From positions 496,001-560,000 of the forward strand of contig NZ_OUND01000001.1 of the NCBI RefSeq assembly GCF_900343025.1: 64,000 nucleotides of DNA. Reading direction: 5' to 3'. This DNA is from Arsenophonus endosymbiont of Aleurodicus floccissimus (GTDB lineage Bacteria > Pseudomonadota > Gammaproteobacteria > Enterobacterales > Enterobacteriaceae). The first letter of the stretch is position 1. The number at the start of each line of letters is the position of its first letter. The notes under the pieces are model-generated. The model made no database searches, was not told the DNA's origin, and saw only the letters and a program-made list of their open reading frames with translations. Below, in pieces: positions 10,372 through 21,110 of this stretch. Both the position numbers and the translations under genes were made by a program.

Positions 10372-10721
10372 TTAATCCGCTAGTGCGGCAACAATATTGA
10401 TCTCTATTTTATATTTAGGATTCATTAAAATAGCTTGTACTGTACAGCGAACCGGGGCTTTACCAGCGAAACCCAGCTATCCCAGACTTGATTCATGCCC
10501 GCCAGATCTACTTTATCAGCGAGAAAGATAGTCGCATCAAGGATATGGCTTTTATTTGAACCGACGCGAGCTAAAATGTTATCAATAGCATGCAAAGCGC
10601 TGGTTGTTTGTTGATGAATATCACCTTCAAGATTTTCCAGTACGCTGGTGTAATAGAGGGTATTGTTAAATATGGTAGCTTCGGACCAGCGATTTTCTGG
10701 ATCAAGATATTGAATAGACAT
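10372..10721 (-). pseudogene. yoaB: RidA-family protein YoaB, C-terminal frameshift
   Basis: Small RidA/YjgF-family protein, about 115 residues in E. coli. ATG 10721 starts MSIQYLDPENRWSEATIFNN, and the frame follows YoaB through GSNKSHILDATIFLADKVDL. At about 10455 one base is missing and the C-terminus (APVRCTVQAILMNPKYKIEI) continues in another frame to the stop at 10372. The usable frame ends after 98 codons in an unrelated tail. The lost part includes the RidA arginine that binds the substrate carboxylate (here in PVRC), so activity is unlikely. It is divergent from yoaA, as in E. coli. Confidence 0.9.
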
Positions 10722-10896
10722 TATTATTCCTGATTTTTAAAATATAAAGTCATTGCTATATTGTCTAAAAGTCTATTTTTTGTCATGGTAATAGGTTATT
10801 TAATATAATAATGAATAATCCTAAGTGACCTTTTACTACCTAGGCTAGTGTAACCATCAGCAAAATATTTTCACTAATTAAAATAATGAGACTAAA

Positions 10897-12758
10897 GTGT
10901 TAGACGATTTTTCTATTAATGGCTCATTGTTTAATGCCATCCCTGGATTTCGGCCACGTGATGCGCAAATTGAAATGGCTCGCGCCATAACGACTGCAAT
11001 TCAATCTCAACAGACGCTTGTGGTTGAAGCAGGGACAGGAACGGGTAAAACTTATGCTTATTTAGTGCCGGCCTTACGTTCTAACATAAAAGTCGTGATC
11101 TCAACCGGCTCAAAAACTTTGCAGGATCAACTCTATTATCGTGATTTACCGATTATCAAAGCGGCTTTAGCCTATTCAGGTCATGTCGCTTTATTAAAAG
11201 GGTGGGCTAATTATTTGTGTCTGGAGCGGCTTGAACAGCAATCATTAGCAGGAGAACAATTTGCCGCTGAAATGATTGCTGATATTGTTCGCTTATGTAG
11301 TTGGGGCAATAGAAACTGAAGATGGTGATATTAGTAATTGTCATCAGGTAGCCGAAGATAGCGCCGTTTGGCCATTGGTAACCAGCACTAATGATAATTT
11401 TATCGGTAATCATTGTCCCCATTATTAGCGTTGTTTTGTACTTAAAGCGCGTAAAAAAGCGCTAGAAGCCGATGTAGTGGTTATTATCACCATCTATTTA
11501 TGGCTGATAAAGTGGTAAAAGATACTGGATTTGGCGAGTTACTTCCGTCAGCCGAGGTAGTTATTTTTGATGAGGCGCATCAGATCCCTCGATATTGCTA
11601 GCCAATACTTTGGCCAACAGCTTAGTAGCCGTCAATTATTTGAACTTGCACGTGATATTACCCTTGTTTATCGGACAGAAATTCGTGATCAGATACAATT
11701 ACAAAAGTGTGCCGATAGCATTAGCCAGGCTACTTTAGATTTTCGGTTAGCAATGTGTTGCAGCGTCTTGAGGATGCATTGGAATTTAGCTATGAGGTGA
11801 TGAAACTGTCGCTGTGGCGTTCTATCGCATTAGATGCTATTTTTGATCGAACAACAATTTATCGTAATCGTTTAAATCGATTAAAAGAGACAACAATACC
11901 TGGGTTTAGCTATTGATTTGAAAGTTTTGGCCGCCATTTTTTATTAGCATTAACATCATTAACGGTGGCGGATAAATTTCGTGACATGATAACCACTGAA
12001 AAAGGCAGCTGGATCTTTACTTCAGCTACCTTAGCAATCAGCGATAAACTAAGTTATTTTAGCCAGCGGTCTAGGCTTGGAGAAAGCTAATAATCTAATC
12101 TTACCGAGTCAATTTGACTATCATCGCCAAACATTACTTTGTGTGCCCCATTATCTGCCAGATATTAATCAACCTGGCTTTGCTCAGCAATTAGTCGTTA
12201 TGCTAAAGCCAGTTATCGATCATAATCAGGGGCATTGTTTCTTTTTATGTACATCACTTCATATGATGCGTGAATTAACAGCAATGTTTCGTGATTGTCT
12301 GAATTTACCTGTTTTGATGCAGGGAGAAACCAGTAAAGCGCGATTGTTGTCACAATTTACAGCAGAAAGTAATGCATTATTAATAGCCACTAGCAGTTTT
12401 TGGGAAGGTGTTGATGTTAAAGGCGATGTTCTTTCTTGCGTCATTATCGATAGATTACCCTTTACGTTGCCTGATGAACCATTATTGCGAGCGCGTATGC
12501 AAGATTGTCAGCTCCAAGCTCCAAGGCGGCAATGCATTTTATGATGTTCAATTACCTAATGCGGTACTTAATTTAAAGTAAGGGATTGGCCGGCTTGTAC
12601 CTGATGTTAATGATTCTGGGGTTATTATTATTTGTGATAAACGATTAGTATCGCGACCTTATGGTGAAATCTTTTTAAATAGTTTACCGCCTTTGCCTAG
12701 AACACGTAGTTTGCAAGCGGCGATTGATTTTTTAGCAAAAACGTCCTTAAGTAATTAA
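10897..12758 (+). pseudogene. yoaA: DinG-family helicase YoaA, multiply broken
   Basis: Remnant of the XPD/DinG-type superfamily 2 helicase YoaA (636 residues in E. coli), which partners HolC in repairing stalled forks. The GTG start at 10897 leads into Walker A (EAGTGTGKTYAY) and ISTGSKTLQDQLY. The frame breaks near 11300. Later pieces carry the DEAH box (FDEAHQ, 11568-11585), SSFWEGVDVKGDVLS and IIDRLPFT, and the C-terminal RPYGEIFLNSLPP up to 12758. At least five shifts or deletions separate the pieces. Nearly full gene length remains, so decay is by small indels rather than large deletion. Confidence 0.92.
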
Positions 12759-12867
12759 ATAAATAGTTGCAATAACATATAAGTTTTTTTTATTGATACC
12801 TTCATATTCAACAAAATATGTTAGTATTAGCAATTAGTTAGTCATAAAAATAGCCAGGATCTAAAAT

Positions 12868-13563
12868 ATGGCAACCCATATATTAGCGATTGATACCGCC
12901 ACTGAAGCGTGTTCTGTCGCCCTATGGCGCGATGGGAAAATTTTTACTCAATTTGCCGTTTCACCGCGGGAGCAAACCCAAAAAATATTACCGATGGTAG
13001 AGCAGTGTCTTATTGATGCGCATTTGGATTTACAACATATCGATGTTTTAGCTTTTGGACGTGGGCCAGGCAGTTTTACTGGCGTTCGTATTGCTGTCAG
13101 TATTGCTCAGGGATTGGCATTTGGGGCTAATTTACCGATGATAGGTATCTCTTCATTGCTAACTATGGCGCAAGGCGCTTATCGTCAATCAGATGCAAAA
13201 AAAGTACTGGTAGCGATAGATGCCAGAATGGGCGAAATTTATTCTGCTTGTTATGAACTTAAACCAGATGGGTCTTGGCAAGGTGAAGAAAGTGAGGCAG
13301 TGCTCAAGCCAGAGCAGTTTTTAGCCAAAATAAATGGATTAAGTGGACAATGGGCTATTGCCGGGGCAGGTTGGTCAACCTATCCTATATTAAGAACGAC
13401 AAATTTAAATTTATTGGAAAGCGGTATTTCTTTACCTGATGCGCAAGATATGTTGCTGTTAGCTTTACAAGAGTGGCAAAAAGGCAAAACAGTTGACGCT
13501 GAAGAAGCCCAGCCGGTTTATTTACGTAATGAGGTTAGTTGGAAAAAATTACCCGGCCGTTGA
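12868..13563 (+). CDS. tsaB: tRNA t6A37 synthesis protein TsaB
   Basis: Intact 231-residue ASKHA-fold protein, the same length as E. coli YeaZ. With TsaD and TsaE it makes the threonylcarbamoyl modification at A37 of ANN-decoding tRNAs, an essential function. The N-terminal phosphate loop [15 protein letters not shown] and the block [20 protein letters not shown] are fully conserved. Its survival between broken yoaA and yeaY fits its essentiality. yeaY follows after 40 bp on the same strand. Confidence 0.96.
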   Translation: MATHILAIDTATEACSVALWRDGKIFTQFAVSPREQTQKILPMVEQCLIDAHLDLQHIDVLAFGRGPGSFTGVRIAVSIAQGLAFGANLPMIGISSLLTMAQGAYRQSDAKKVLVAIDARMGEIYSACYELKPDGSWQGEESEAVLKPEQFLAKINGLSGQWAIAGAGWSTYPILRTTNLNLLESGISLPDAQDMLLLALQEWQKGKTVDAEEAQPVYLRNEVSWKKLPGR

Positions 13564-13603
13564 TACTTGTTTAAAATTATTATGCCGTTTTAAGGGGTGG
13601 TTT

Positions 13604-14206
13604 ATGAAAATAAAGTTAAACTACCAGGCTGCCATAAAGGTTGCTCTGTTGGCTGGTGTTGCTTTATTAGCTGGATGTGTTTCAATTCCCGCGTCAATTA
13701 AGGGAACGACACAAACACCGGTTGAGAGTTTATCAGCAGTGCGCGAGGCCCCTGAGCTTTATATTGGTCAAGCAGGGCGCTCTGGCGGTAAGGTGATCTC
13801 TGTTTTAAACAACAATAACCAAACTCGTCTTGAAATAGCAGTGATGCCATTAAGTAAATATGACGCTGCACCAAGATTAAACACACCATCGGTAGGGCGT
13901 ATCTATGCTTATATTGGCCATTTTTTGGAGCCATCAGATTTTAGCGGTCGCTATATTACTGTCGTCGGGACAATTACTGGCATTTGAAGAAGGAAAAATT
14001 GATTTAGTTTCTATCAGTATGTCAAGATTGCTGTATCAGGTTATCAACGTTGGAATCAAATGCAATCAGTTGTACTGCCACCTTCAGGTTGGGGATATGG
14101 ATCGCCATGGTATCCAAACTATCCTAATTCGCCTTATTATTGGAATTGGGGCTCTTGGGGTTATCCTGTTGGTGAGGCTGAAATACGAACTTATTTAACC
14201 GAATAA
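13604..14206 (+). pseudogene. yeaY: Slp-family outer-membrane lipoprotein YeaY, broken
   Basis: ATG 13604 gives a lipoprotein signal (ALLAGC lipobox) and then the Slp/YeaY family body (GQAGRSGGKVISVLNN, VGRIYAYIGHFLEP, TVVGTITG). TGA at 13985 ends the frame. A compensating pair of single-base shifts follows: the next ten residues (EEGKIDLV) are in another frame, and from about 14010 the original frame resumes (YQYVKIAVSGYQRWNQMQ) and ends, as the family does, in a Tyr/Trp/Gly/Pro-rich tail at 14206. The product would be a truncated lipoprotein of 127 residues. Confidence 0.88.
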
Positions 14207-14220
14207 TTATTAGTTTTATC

Positions 14221-14266
14221 AATCAGTCAGGGTAAATATTTGCCATATTTACCCTGATTGGTTTTT
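14221..14266 (+). terminator. Rho-independent terminator after yeaY
   Basis: 12-bp perfect stem CAGGGTAAATAT / ATATTTACCCTG (14228-14239 and 14245-14256), extended by flanking partial pairs (AATCAG/CTGATTGG), then TTTTT at 14262-14266. Confidence 0.8.
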
Positions 14267-14594
14267 ATGCTGAGCAAATTTTGCGCTGCTAAAAGGTGCG
14301 GTTATGCGCTAATATGATAAAAAGCATTGTTTTTTCGATAAAAAGTCGATCGATATATAATTAATCTTATATATAATTATTACGCTAATTTTTATAGCTA
14401 ACTGAAAATTAATCAAAATGTAGAAGCTGATAAATTAGCTTAGTTTAAACTTATTCAAGATTTGAAATTAAATAGTGATACATATCTCAGCATTAGTACA
14501 GAACGGTTCTCAAACTAGTATGCTGAGTTAGTATTTTGTTAACAAATTAATTTTTGTCAGTTACTTCACTTAGTTTCAAATCAGGAGTGTTACA
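14267..14594. other. Intergenic region upstream of fadD
   Basis: About 330 bp, AT-rich, no coding signal. It should hold the fadD promoter. I see no clear FadR operator. A CAGGAG ribosome-binding site lies about 10 bases before the GTG at 14595. Confidence 0.4.
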
Positions 14595-16205
14595 GTGGAA
14601 AAAATCTGGCTAAAAAATTATCCATTTGATGTACCGGCAGAAATAGGACCGGTATCTGAAACATCATTAGCAGACTTACTAGAAAATACGGTTACTGAAT
14701 ATGCTGATTGTCCAGCTTTCATTAATATGAGTGAAATAATGACCTATCGTAAGTTGGAAGAACGTAGTCGAGCGTTTGCCGCCTATTTACACTATTTACA
14801 GAAAATGGCTTAGGCCTGCAAAAAGGCGCGCGTATTGCGCTGATGCTACCCAATTTATTACAGTATCCGGTTGCACTTTTTGGTATTTTACGTGCAAGTC
14901 GTTTTTAATACTCAAGTTAAACATGTCATTCTGACCCATTTAGGCGATCAACTGTCTCAGCCGAAGGGGACGATTGTTGATTTTGTTGTTAAATATATAA
15001 AACGTCTGGTACCTAAATATTATTTGCCACAAGCGCTCTCTTTTCGCCGTGTTATGCAATTAGGCTATCGTATGCAATATGTGAAACCTGATATTTCTGG
15101 CGAGGATTTGGCTTTTCTCCAGTATACCGACGGAACTACCGGCTCAGCGAAAAGTGCAATGCTTAGCCATTATAATATGTTGGCAAATGTTGAGCAGGGC
15201 AGAGCTACTTATCTGCCTGCTATGCAGTTAGATAAAGAAATTATTGTGACGGCGTTGCTGCTATATCATATTTTTGCCTTGATAGTAAATTGTTTGTTAT
15301 TTGTTAAAATTAGCGGTACTAATTTACTGATCACTAATCCGCGGGATGTTGCCGCAACGGTTAAAGAACTTGCGCGTTATTCTTTTACTGGCATTACAGG
15401 TATTAATACATTATTTAATGCTTGGTTGCATAATGAAGAGTTTAGAAAACTTGATTTTTCCCATTTGAATGTTTCTATTGGCGGTGGTATGCCGGTACAA
15501 AAGACAGTAGCAGAAGAGTGGCAACAACTAACGGGCAAGTGTTTACTGGAAGGCTATGGTTTAACTGAGTGTTCGCCATTAGTGACGGTTAACCCATACA
15601 ATTTAAGTAAATATAATTGTAATATTGGTTTGCCTATGCCTTCAACTGAAGTCAAGTTTATTGATAATAGTGGTAATGAAGTTCCAATTGGCCAGCCTGG
15701 TGAGATGTTGGTGCGTGGTCCTCAAGTCATGAAGGGTTATTAGCGCTCTCCTACTATGACCGACGAAGTGACGAAAAATGGTTGTTTAGCGACCGGTGAT
15801 AGTGCCAAGATCGATGAAAAAGGCTTTATTAAAATTGTTGATCGCAAAAAAGATATGATTTTAGTTTCTGGTTTTAATGTTTACCCGAGTGAAATTGAAA
15901 AAGTTATCTCTAATCATCCTAAAGTCATTGAAAATGCAGCAATTGGTGTAGTAGATGAAAATACTGGTGAAGCGGTAAAAGTCTTTGTGGTATCTACTGA
16001 TCCTGCTTTGACTGCTGAAGAATTAAAAATCTATTGCCGTCAATATTTGACTGCCTATAAAGTGCATAAGTTTTTTGAGTTTCGCTCTGAGTTACTTAAA
16101 TCGAATGTAGGTAAAATTTTACGACGACAATTAAGAGAAGAAGAGCAGAAAAAATATCAGACAGCGACAGAAAATCATCAAGTAACACAAACATTAGATA
16201 GTTAA
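14595..16205 (+). pseudogene. fadD: Long-chain acyl-CoA synthetase FadD, deleted and interrupted
   Basis: FadD activates imported long-chain fatty acids with ATP and CoA. GTG 14595 leads to [14 protein letters not shown]; the first frame is lost near 14810. Around 14905 about 45 codons are missing: FGILRA is followed almost directly by [16 protein letters not shown]. The ATP/AMP motif reads [15 protein letters not shown] (E. coli YTGGTTGVAKGAML). A TAG at 15741 replaces the Trp after QVMKGY, and the last 149 codons follow, including [19 protein letters not shown]. Remaining length is 1611 bp against 1686. Clearly non-functional; exogenous fatty-acid use is probably lost unless another ligase exists. 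Confidence 0.94.
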
Positions 16206-16280
16206 TTTTGATAAACAGCATCGCTAAAATGGCGGCCAAGAGTGATTTTGTTAAAAATAAATCACAAAGAGAAAGACGTT

Positions 16281-17399
16281 TTGAATTATCAGTGGATTAC
16301 CACAGATGCTCAACTTAAGAAAGTTTGTCAGACAGCAGCGAAGGCTAACAAAATAGCTTTAGATACAGAATTTGTACGAGTAAAAACTTATTATCCACAG
16401 TTTGGTCTTATTCAGCTATATGACGGTGAGCAGCTGTCATTAATTAATCCTATTGCCATTACTAATATGGAGCCGTTTAGAAATTTATTAACAGATGGCA
16501 AAGTGACTAAAATCTTGCATGCTGGTAGTGAAGATATAGAAGTATTTTTACATCATTTGGCTTGTGTTCCACAGCCGATGTTAGATACCCAGATTATGGC
16601 AGCATTTCTTGGTCATCCAATTTCTAGCGGGTTTGCAAGCTTAGTGAATGAATTTTAATAATTACGTTAGATAATAGTGAGTCACGAACAGACTGGCTTA
16701 TTCGGCTGTTGAGTGATAAACAGTGTCAATATGTGGCCGCTGATGTATTTTTTTATTACCTTTGGTCGAAAAACTACTGTCGTTGATTAATAAATTAGGC
16801 TATTTACAGGCGGTAACCGATGAATGCCAGCGGATTTTGTTACGTCGACAAGAGATATTATCACCCGCAGATGCATATAAAAGTATTAAAAATAGTTGGC
16901 AATTACGGACTCAACAGCTTGCCTGTCTTAAACAATTAGCTGCCTGGCGTCTTAATCAGGCTCGACGGCGTGATTTAGCGGTCAATTTTATTGTTAGAGA
17001 AGAACATCTATGGAAAATAGCGCGTTATTTGCCTAATTCATTGACACAACTGTATACTCTTGGTTTAACTGGGCAGGAGATCCGCTGCCATGGTCAGGAT
17101 GTGTTGCAAATTGTCGCAAACTGTTGTGATATTGAGGAAAATGCCTGTCCGCAGCCGCTTTACCATCTTATCAATCATCCCCAATATCGAGAGGCATTTA
17201 AGGCGGTTAAAACATTAACTAAACAAATTGGTGAACAAGCAGAGTTGAATTCAGAGTTATTAGCTTCTCGACGTCAGATTAATCAACTGCTAGCGTTCCA
17301 TTGGGGGTTGAAAAAATCAGACTATAAGCCCGATTTGTTGGTTGGCGTGGGCAATTATTAAATGCTCCTTTAAAGCAATTATTGGAATTATATTGTTAG
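16281..17399 (+). pseudogene. rnd: Ribonuclease D, frameshifted
   Basis: RNase D (DEDD-family 3'-5' exonuclease, 375 residues in E. coli) trims tRNA 3' ends. The start is TTG 16281, preceded by a T-rich stretch; E. coli rnd also starts with UUG. The exonuclease I motif ALDTEFVR and the block LHAGSEDIEVF are intact. A shift near 16655 and another at about 16760 break the domain around SRTDWLIRLL and CQYVAADVF. The HRDC part (WQLRTQQLACLKQLA, LLASRRQINQLL) is open to 17361, but the true C-terminus (WRGQLLNAPLKQLLELYC) lies in a third frame ending at 17399. Redundant RNases such as RNase T or PH can cover this role. Confidence 0.92.
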
Positions 17400-17640
17400 C
17401 TGATTTATTTTTAAAATGTCTTTTTTTGTTATCTTTTATTAATTGAACTAATTCATTGATTTGTAATAAATCTTTGAATTAGTTTATCTAAGGTATAGTG
17501 TAATTAATTTAAAATTGTATCTTTAGACATAAGATTAAAAATATCTTTTCTTTCTGTATTTCTCTTTCTATTAATTTAAATAAGTTATTTTTATAAAAAA
17601 ATAAAAAATTTTATTTTATTCTGGTTATTAAGAGGCTAGA

Positions 17641-18778
17641 ATGAAAACAACACTGATATTTATAATGGCGATAACAATAATGTTTAATAGTTATGCTGAT
17701 GATCTCCATATTATAAAAGATAGGTTACCAACGGAAAATAGAAAATTAAAAAAGAATAATAAAGATAATGGCACATATATCATTATTGATGAAAATAATA
17801 TAAAAAATTCTACTGCTAGTATCACTAAATATAAAAACTATAGTAAATTAAATAGGTTATTATCCGACTCTACTAATAGAAATAAACCAGTTATTAATAT
17901 TAATCCTATTGATAATAAAGGAGTATCCCATATTTTTAACAAAATGGATATAGGCAAAAAAGGGATTTATATTAATAATAATATTGAGCTCAGTGCTAAA
18001 TTGATTATTACTGAAATTGATCGCAATGAAAAAACTAGACTGTTGGGAGAATTAGCAATTCTAGGAACAAAAGCAGCTATTCTGATTGCTAATCAGCAGG
18101 GAATTAGTTGCATAAGCTGTTCATTTTCTGGCACTGATCGGGTAACTTTGCTGGCTGGCAAAATTAATCTTGGGTATATGAAAAAGTTGATAATATTAAA
18201 TCAATCAATGAACAAGTCGATTAGTTTTTCCGGAAATATTAATTTTAATAATATTAAGATATTAAGATATTAAGATATTAAGATATTAAGATATTAAGAT
18301 ATTAAGATATTAAGATATTAAGATATTAAGATATTAAGATATTAAGATATTAAGGTATTAAGGTATTGAGGTATTGAGGTATTGAGGTATTGAGGTATTG
18401 AGGTATTGAGGTATTGAGGTATTGGTTTATAATAATATTATTAATGCTAACACGCAAATTAAAGCAGACAGAATAACTTATCGAACAGGTAATATGCCGT
18501 TTTTTATAGAGAATAATAATATTAATGATAAAAATGCTCATATCAATTTATCTTATTTTAAACCTTGGTTAGTTGATGATTTTGGTTATTCAAAATTTCA
18601 AATAAAACAAGGTAGTCAATTAAATGCTAATGAAATGAATGTTTATGTAACAGGCAGTTCATTTAGAAATGTTGCTGAGATAGATATTAATTCATTATTT
18701 TATTTTAATGTTTATAAAGTAAGAGATATTAAGGAAGTTATTAATCGAATAACAAAAAATTATCAATTTAATAATTAA
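17641..18778 (+). pseudogene. Small TPS-domain haemagglutinin-like exoprotein split by an octamer repeat (copy 2)
   Basis: ATG 17641 begins a signal-peptide-like segment (FNSYADD). Residues 75-180 look like a TPS domain (NKGVSHIFNKMDIGKKGI, then AILIANQQGISCISCSFSGT, the NPNGI/CxxC-like block). The frame dies at 18271-18273 inside a 168-bp tract of 8-bp repeats. The remainder (YNNIINANTQIKADRI to 18778) is open in another frame. If 20 of the 21 repeat units are removed the two halves join in frame (NNIKI-LVYNNIIN), giving about 325 residues, similar in size to the related copy at 2157-3170. Weaker beta-helix-like coding traces (ITGDFVNGNAF) continue to about 18930. No TpsB gene adjoins. Confidence 0.75.
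18253..18420 (+). repeat. 21-unit octanucleotide tandem repeat inside a TPS gene
   Basis: Uninterrupted head-to-tail 8-bp units: twelve ATTAAGAT (18253-18348), two ATTAAGGT (18349-18364) and seven ATTGAGGT (18365-18420), followed by a decayed ATTGGTTT. The order is a stepwise gradient, with one substitution fixed and then a second, which points to successive slippage expansions. Because 8 is not a multiple of 3, any three consecutive units expose all three frames, and both unit types then contain TAA or TGA on the plus strand. The tract is therefore always terminating at this length. Confidence 0.97.
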
Positions 18779-18981
18779 ATAAAAAGTGAGTACCAGATCT
18801 TAAAGTAAGCCAGGAAAAATTATTTTATTGTTAATAGGGGAAAATAATCACAGGCGACTTTGTAAATGGAAATGCTTTTACTAGTGAAATGATAAATAAA
18901 GGAAATGGGGTTGTTAAAATTAAGCAATGAAAACATTTATTTTTAAGTCATTATTGCAGTTGGTGTTAAAAATTAGCTATT

Positions 18982-19246
18982 TTATTTTTTTTCGTCCGTT
19001 TCAGGTAAAGTTACATTTAACTCTAAAACCGAGATATCATCATTTTTTTGTTCAAATTGTACTGTGAGCATTTCTGGATCAATTTGGACGTATTTACAAA
19101 TGACCTTTAAAATATCACGTTTCATTGCGGGAGGTAAGCCGGCCCACAGTCATTACGGCGGCCGTTCGGCAACAATAATTTGTAGCCTTTCCTTGGTAAT
19201 ATTGGCCATTAATTTTTTTTGACAGGAAAAAATCTAATAAGGCCAT
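18982..19246 (-). pseudogene. minE: Division-site factor MinE, broken
   Basis: Start ATG 19246 reads MALLDFFLS, then the frame is lost after the A-rich stretch at about 19215. The next family segment (ANITKERLQIIVAER) is in a shifted frame and runs into TAA TGA at the position of the basic linker. The C-terminal topological-specificity domain ([27 protein letters not shown]) then reads to the stop at 18982. Total length (265 bp) is close to the normal 267. MinE is the spatial regulator that sets up pole-to-pole MinCD oscillation. It lies three bases after minD. Confidence 0.93.
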
Positions 19247-19249
19247 ATT

Positions 19250-19977
19250 TTACCCTCCAAACAAGCGCTTTAAGAAGCCTTTTTCTTCTTCAATAAAACG
19301 AATAGGGCGGTTTTTACCTAAAATTCGATCAACGCAGTCACTGTATGCTTTGCCTGCATCAGATTTGGCATCGAGAATAACAGGCTCTCCTTGGTTAGAG
19401 GAACATAAAACGGATTGATCTTCAGGGATCACACCAATCAGTGGGATACACAGAATTTCAAGTACGTCTTCCATACTTAGCATATCACCATGAGTGACAC
19501 GACCTGGATTATAACGGGTAAGTAAAAGTTGCTCCTTGACGGGTTCTTCGCTACGTTCTGCACGGCGCGATTTAGAGCGATAATACCGAGTATGCGATCT
19601 GAATCACGTACAGAAGAGACTTCAGGGTTGGTGGTAATAATTGCTTCATCAGCGAAATAAAGTGCCATTAATGCACCGCTTTCGATACCTGCGGGTGAAT
19701 CGCAGATAATGAATTCGAAATCTAATTTTTTCAGTCCATTTAGCACTTTTTCAACGCCTTCTCGTGTTAATGATCTTTATCACGTGTTTGTGAAGCAGGA
19801 AGTATATGAAGATTTTCAGTCCTTTTATCTTTATTAAATCGAGGTTACGTAGACCAATATCAAAATCGATCACAACGGTTTTTTTCTTCTTTGGGCCAGG
19901 CCGGTAGCGATGGCTGCACTGGAAGTAGTTTTGCCTACGCCACCTTTACCTGAGGTTACAACAATAATGCGTGCAAT
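19250..19977 (-). pseudogene. minD: Septum-site ATPase MinD, broken
   Basis: The reading begins at 19977 with ATT (not ATG) followed by the MinD N-terminus ARIIVVTSGKGGVGKTTSS, the deviant Walker A. Shifts follow after 'GLAQ'. Around 19835 about 25 codons are deleted: NLDLI is joined to KIKRTEN, losing MGCERRVVYDFVNVIQ. Later pieces are DFEFIICDSPAGIESGAL, EVSSVRDSDRILGI and, after another shift, the membrane-targeting C-terminus EEEKGFLKRLFGG. MinD is the membrane ATPase that recruits MinC and responds to MinE. Two or more independent lesions make this clearly dead. Confidence 0.94.
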
Positions 19978-19999
19978 GAAGTCATTCCTGTAATAAGGT

Positions 20000-20686
20000 C
20001 TAAATGATATTATTAATCGTCAATTCATTATTTACCAAACAAAGTCTAGCTGCTTTCCCGATAAAATCTGCAGGAATTTGTTTACTTAACCAAAATTGTC
20101 CAGGAATAGAAACTAATTTCACTTATAAGTGTGTACAGTAAATTTGACAATCATTATCGCCAAATGCGCCAGCAAGTACTCTACCACGCATCATGCCATA
20201 AATATGTATATTGCCATCAGCAATCAATTGAGCACCAGCACTAACATTAGTGTTAACAATTAAATCACAATTAGCAGCATATATGCGTTGTCCTGAACGA
20301 ACATGGGTATTAATAATACGCGTCTTGCCATGTTCAGTGGTAGCGATATCGGCAGTTTTTTTATTTTGTGTTTTTTTATTTTGACCTTCACTAAGTAAAG
20401 GTAGACCAATATTAGTGATAGCCTGGCGCAATTTAGTATTGTTACATCCACTAATATCAACTATCTTTAAACCTGTCAGGCTAATAATTTTATAGCAGGA
20501 TAAAATAGTGTTTACATCTAATAGACCTGCAACATTGAAGACAACAGGGGCATTTCTCAAAAACTCAGGCGCTTGGTCAATTTTTTCCTGAATTGCTTTT
20601 TTAATAGCTTCAGGATCTTCATTATGAATATGAAGAACGGTGAGAGTGAAGCTACTGCCTTTTAGTTAGATTGGTGATTTTGCCAT
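20000..20686 (-). pseudogene. minC: Septum inhibitor MinC with two in-frame nonsense codons
   Basis: The gene keeps one frame for all 229 codons from ATG 20686 to TAG 20000, but TAA replaces codon 7 (MAKSPI-stop-LKGSSFTLTV) and a second TAA sits at 20123 after IYCTHL, just before [17 protein letters not shown]. The FtsZ-blocking N-domain (QAPEFLRNAPVVFNVAGL) and the beta-helical C-domain with the MinD-binding surface (VRSGQRIYAANCDLIV, HIYGMMRGRVLAGA) are otherwise recognisable. This nonsense-only decay suggests minC was disabled later than minD or minE (inference). Confidence 0.92.
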
Positions 20687-20820
20687 CTGCATTCGACTCA
20701 GCATGTTGAACTAACCCATAGTGGAATTTTGGACGATGATATAAGGAAATACAATATTATGTTATAGTTACTTAATTAGTCAGGCAAGTCAAAAATGTTA
20801 ATAAAAAAGAGCTAAATTGA

Positions 20821-21110
20821 ATGTTTTGTGTCATTTATTGTATTGCAAGGAAGGAACAAACTTATCTTTATGTAGAAAAAAAGACAATTTTTCACGCGTT
20901 CCCAAACCATTATTACAGCAATTTGGTACTCCCCGATTTGTCATGACTCTCAGTTTGACAAATCGAAAAAAATTAGCCAACGCTGATATTGATAGGGTTA
21001 AACGGGAGCTGATCGAGGTTGGTTATTATCTCCAGTTTCCGCCTCCGGTTGAAAATATAATGGAAGATTATCGCTATGAGACTCAAGCTTATTTATACAG
21101 TAATTGGTAG
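20821..21110 (+). pseudogene. ycgL: YcgL-domain protein with a one-base shift in an A-run
   Basis: ATG 20821 reads MFCVIYCIARKEQTYLYVEKK, the YcgL family start. A run of seven A at 20875-20881, one short of what the frame needs, diverts it; the rest (DNFSRVPKPLLQQFG, ADIDRVKRELIEVGYYLQFPPP) is in the neighbouring frame to the stop at 21110. Function in E. coli is not well defined. It lies upstream of the transglycosylase gene and divergent from minC, as in enterobacteria. Because the lesion is a single base in a homopolymer, partial rescue by polymerase slippage is possible; otherwise it is a recent pseudogene. Confidence 0.8.

Noticed and set aside
18253-18420. Classic phase-variable contingency repeat
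   Set aside because: Three or more units always contain a stop in each plus-strand frame, so adding or losing a few units cannot switch the gene on.
18350-18541. Minus-strand frame translating the repeat as an eight-residue repeat protein
   Set aside because: It is low-complexity sequence created by the repeat, antisense to a recognisable TPS gene, with no start signal.
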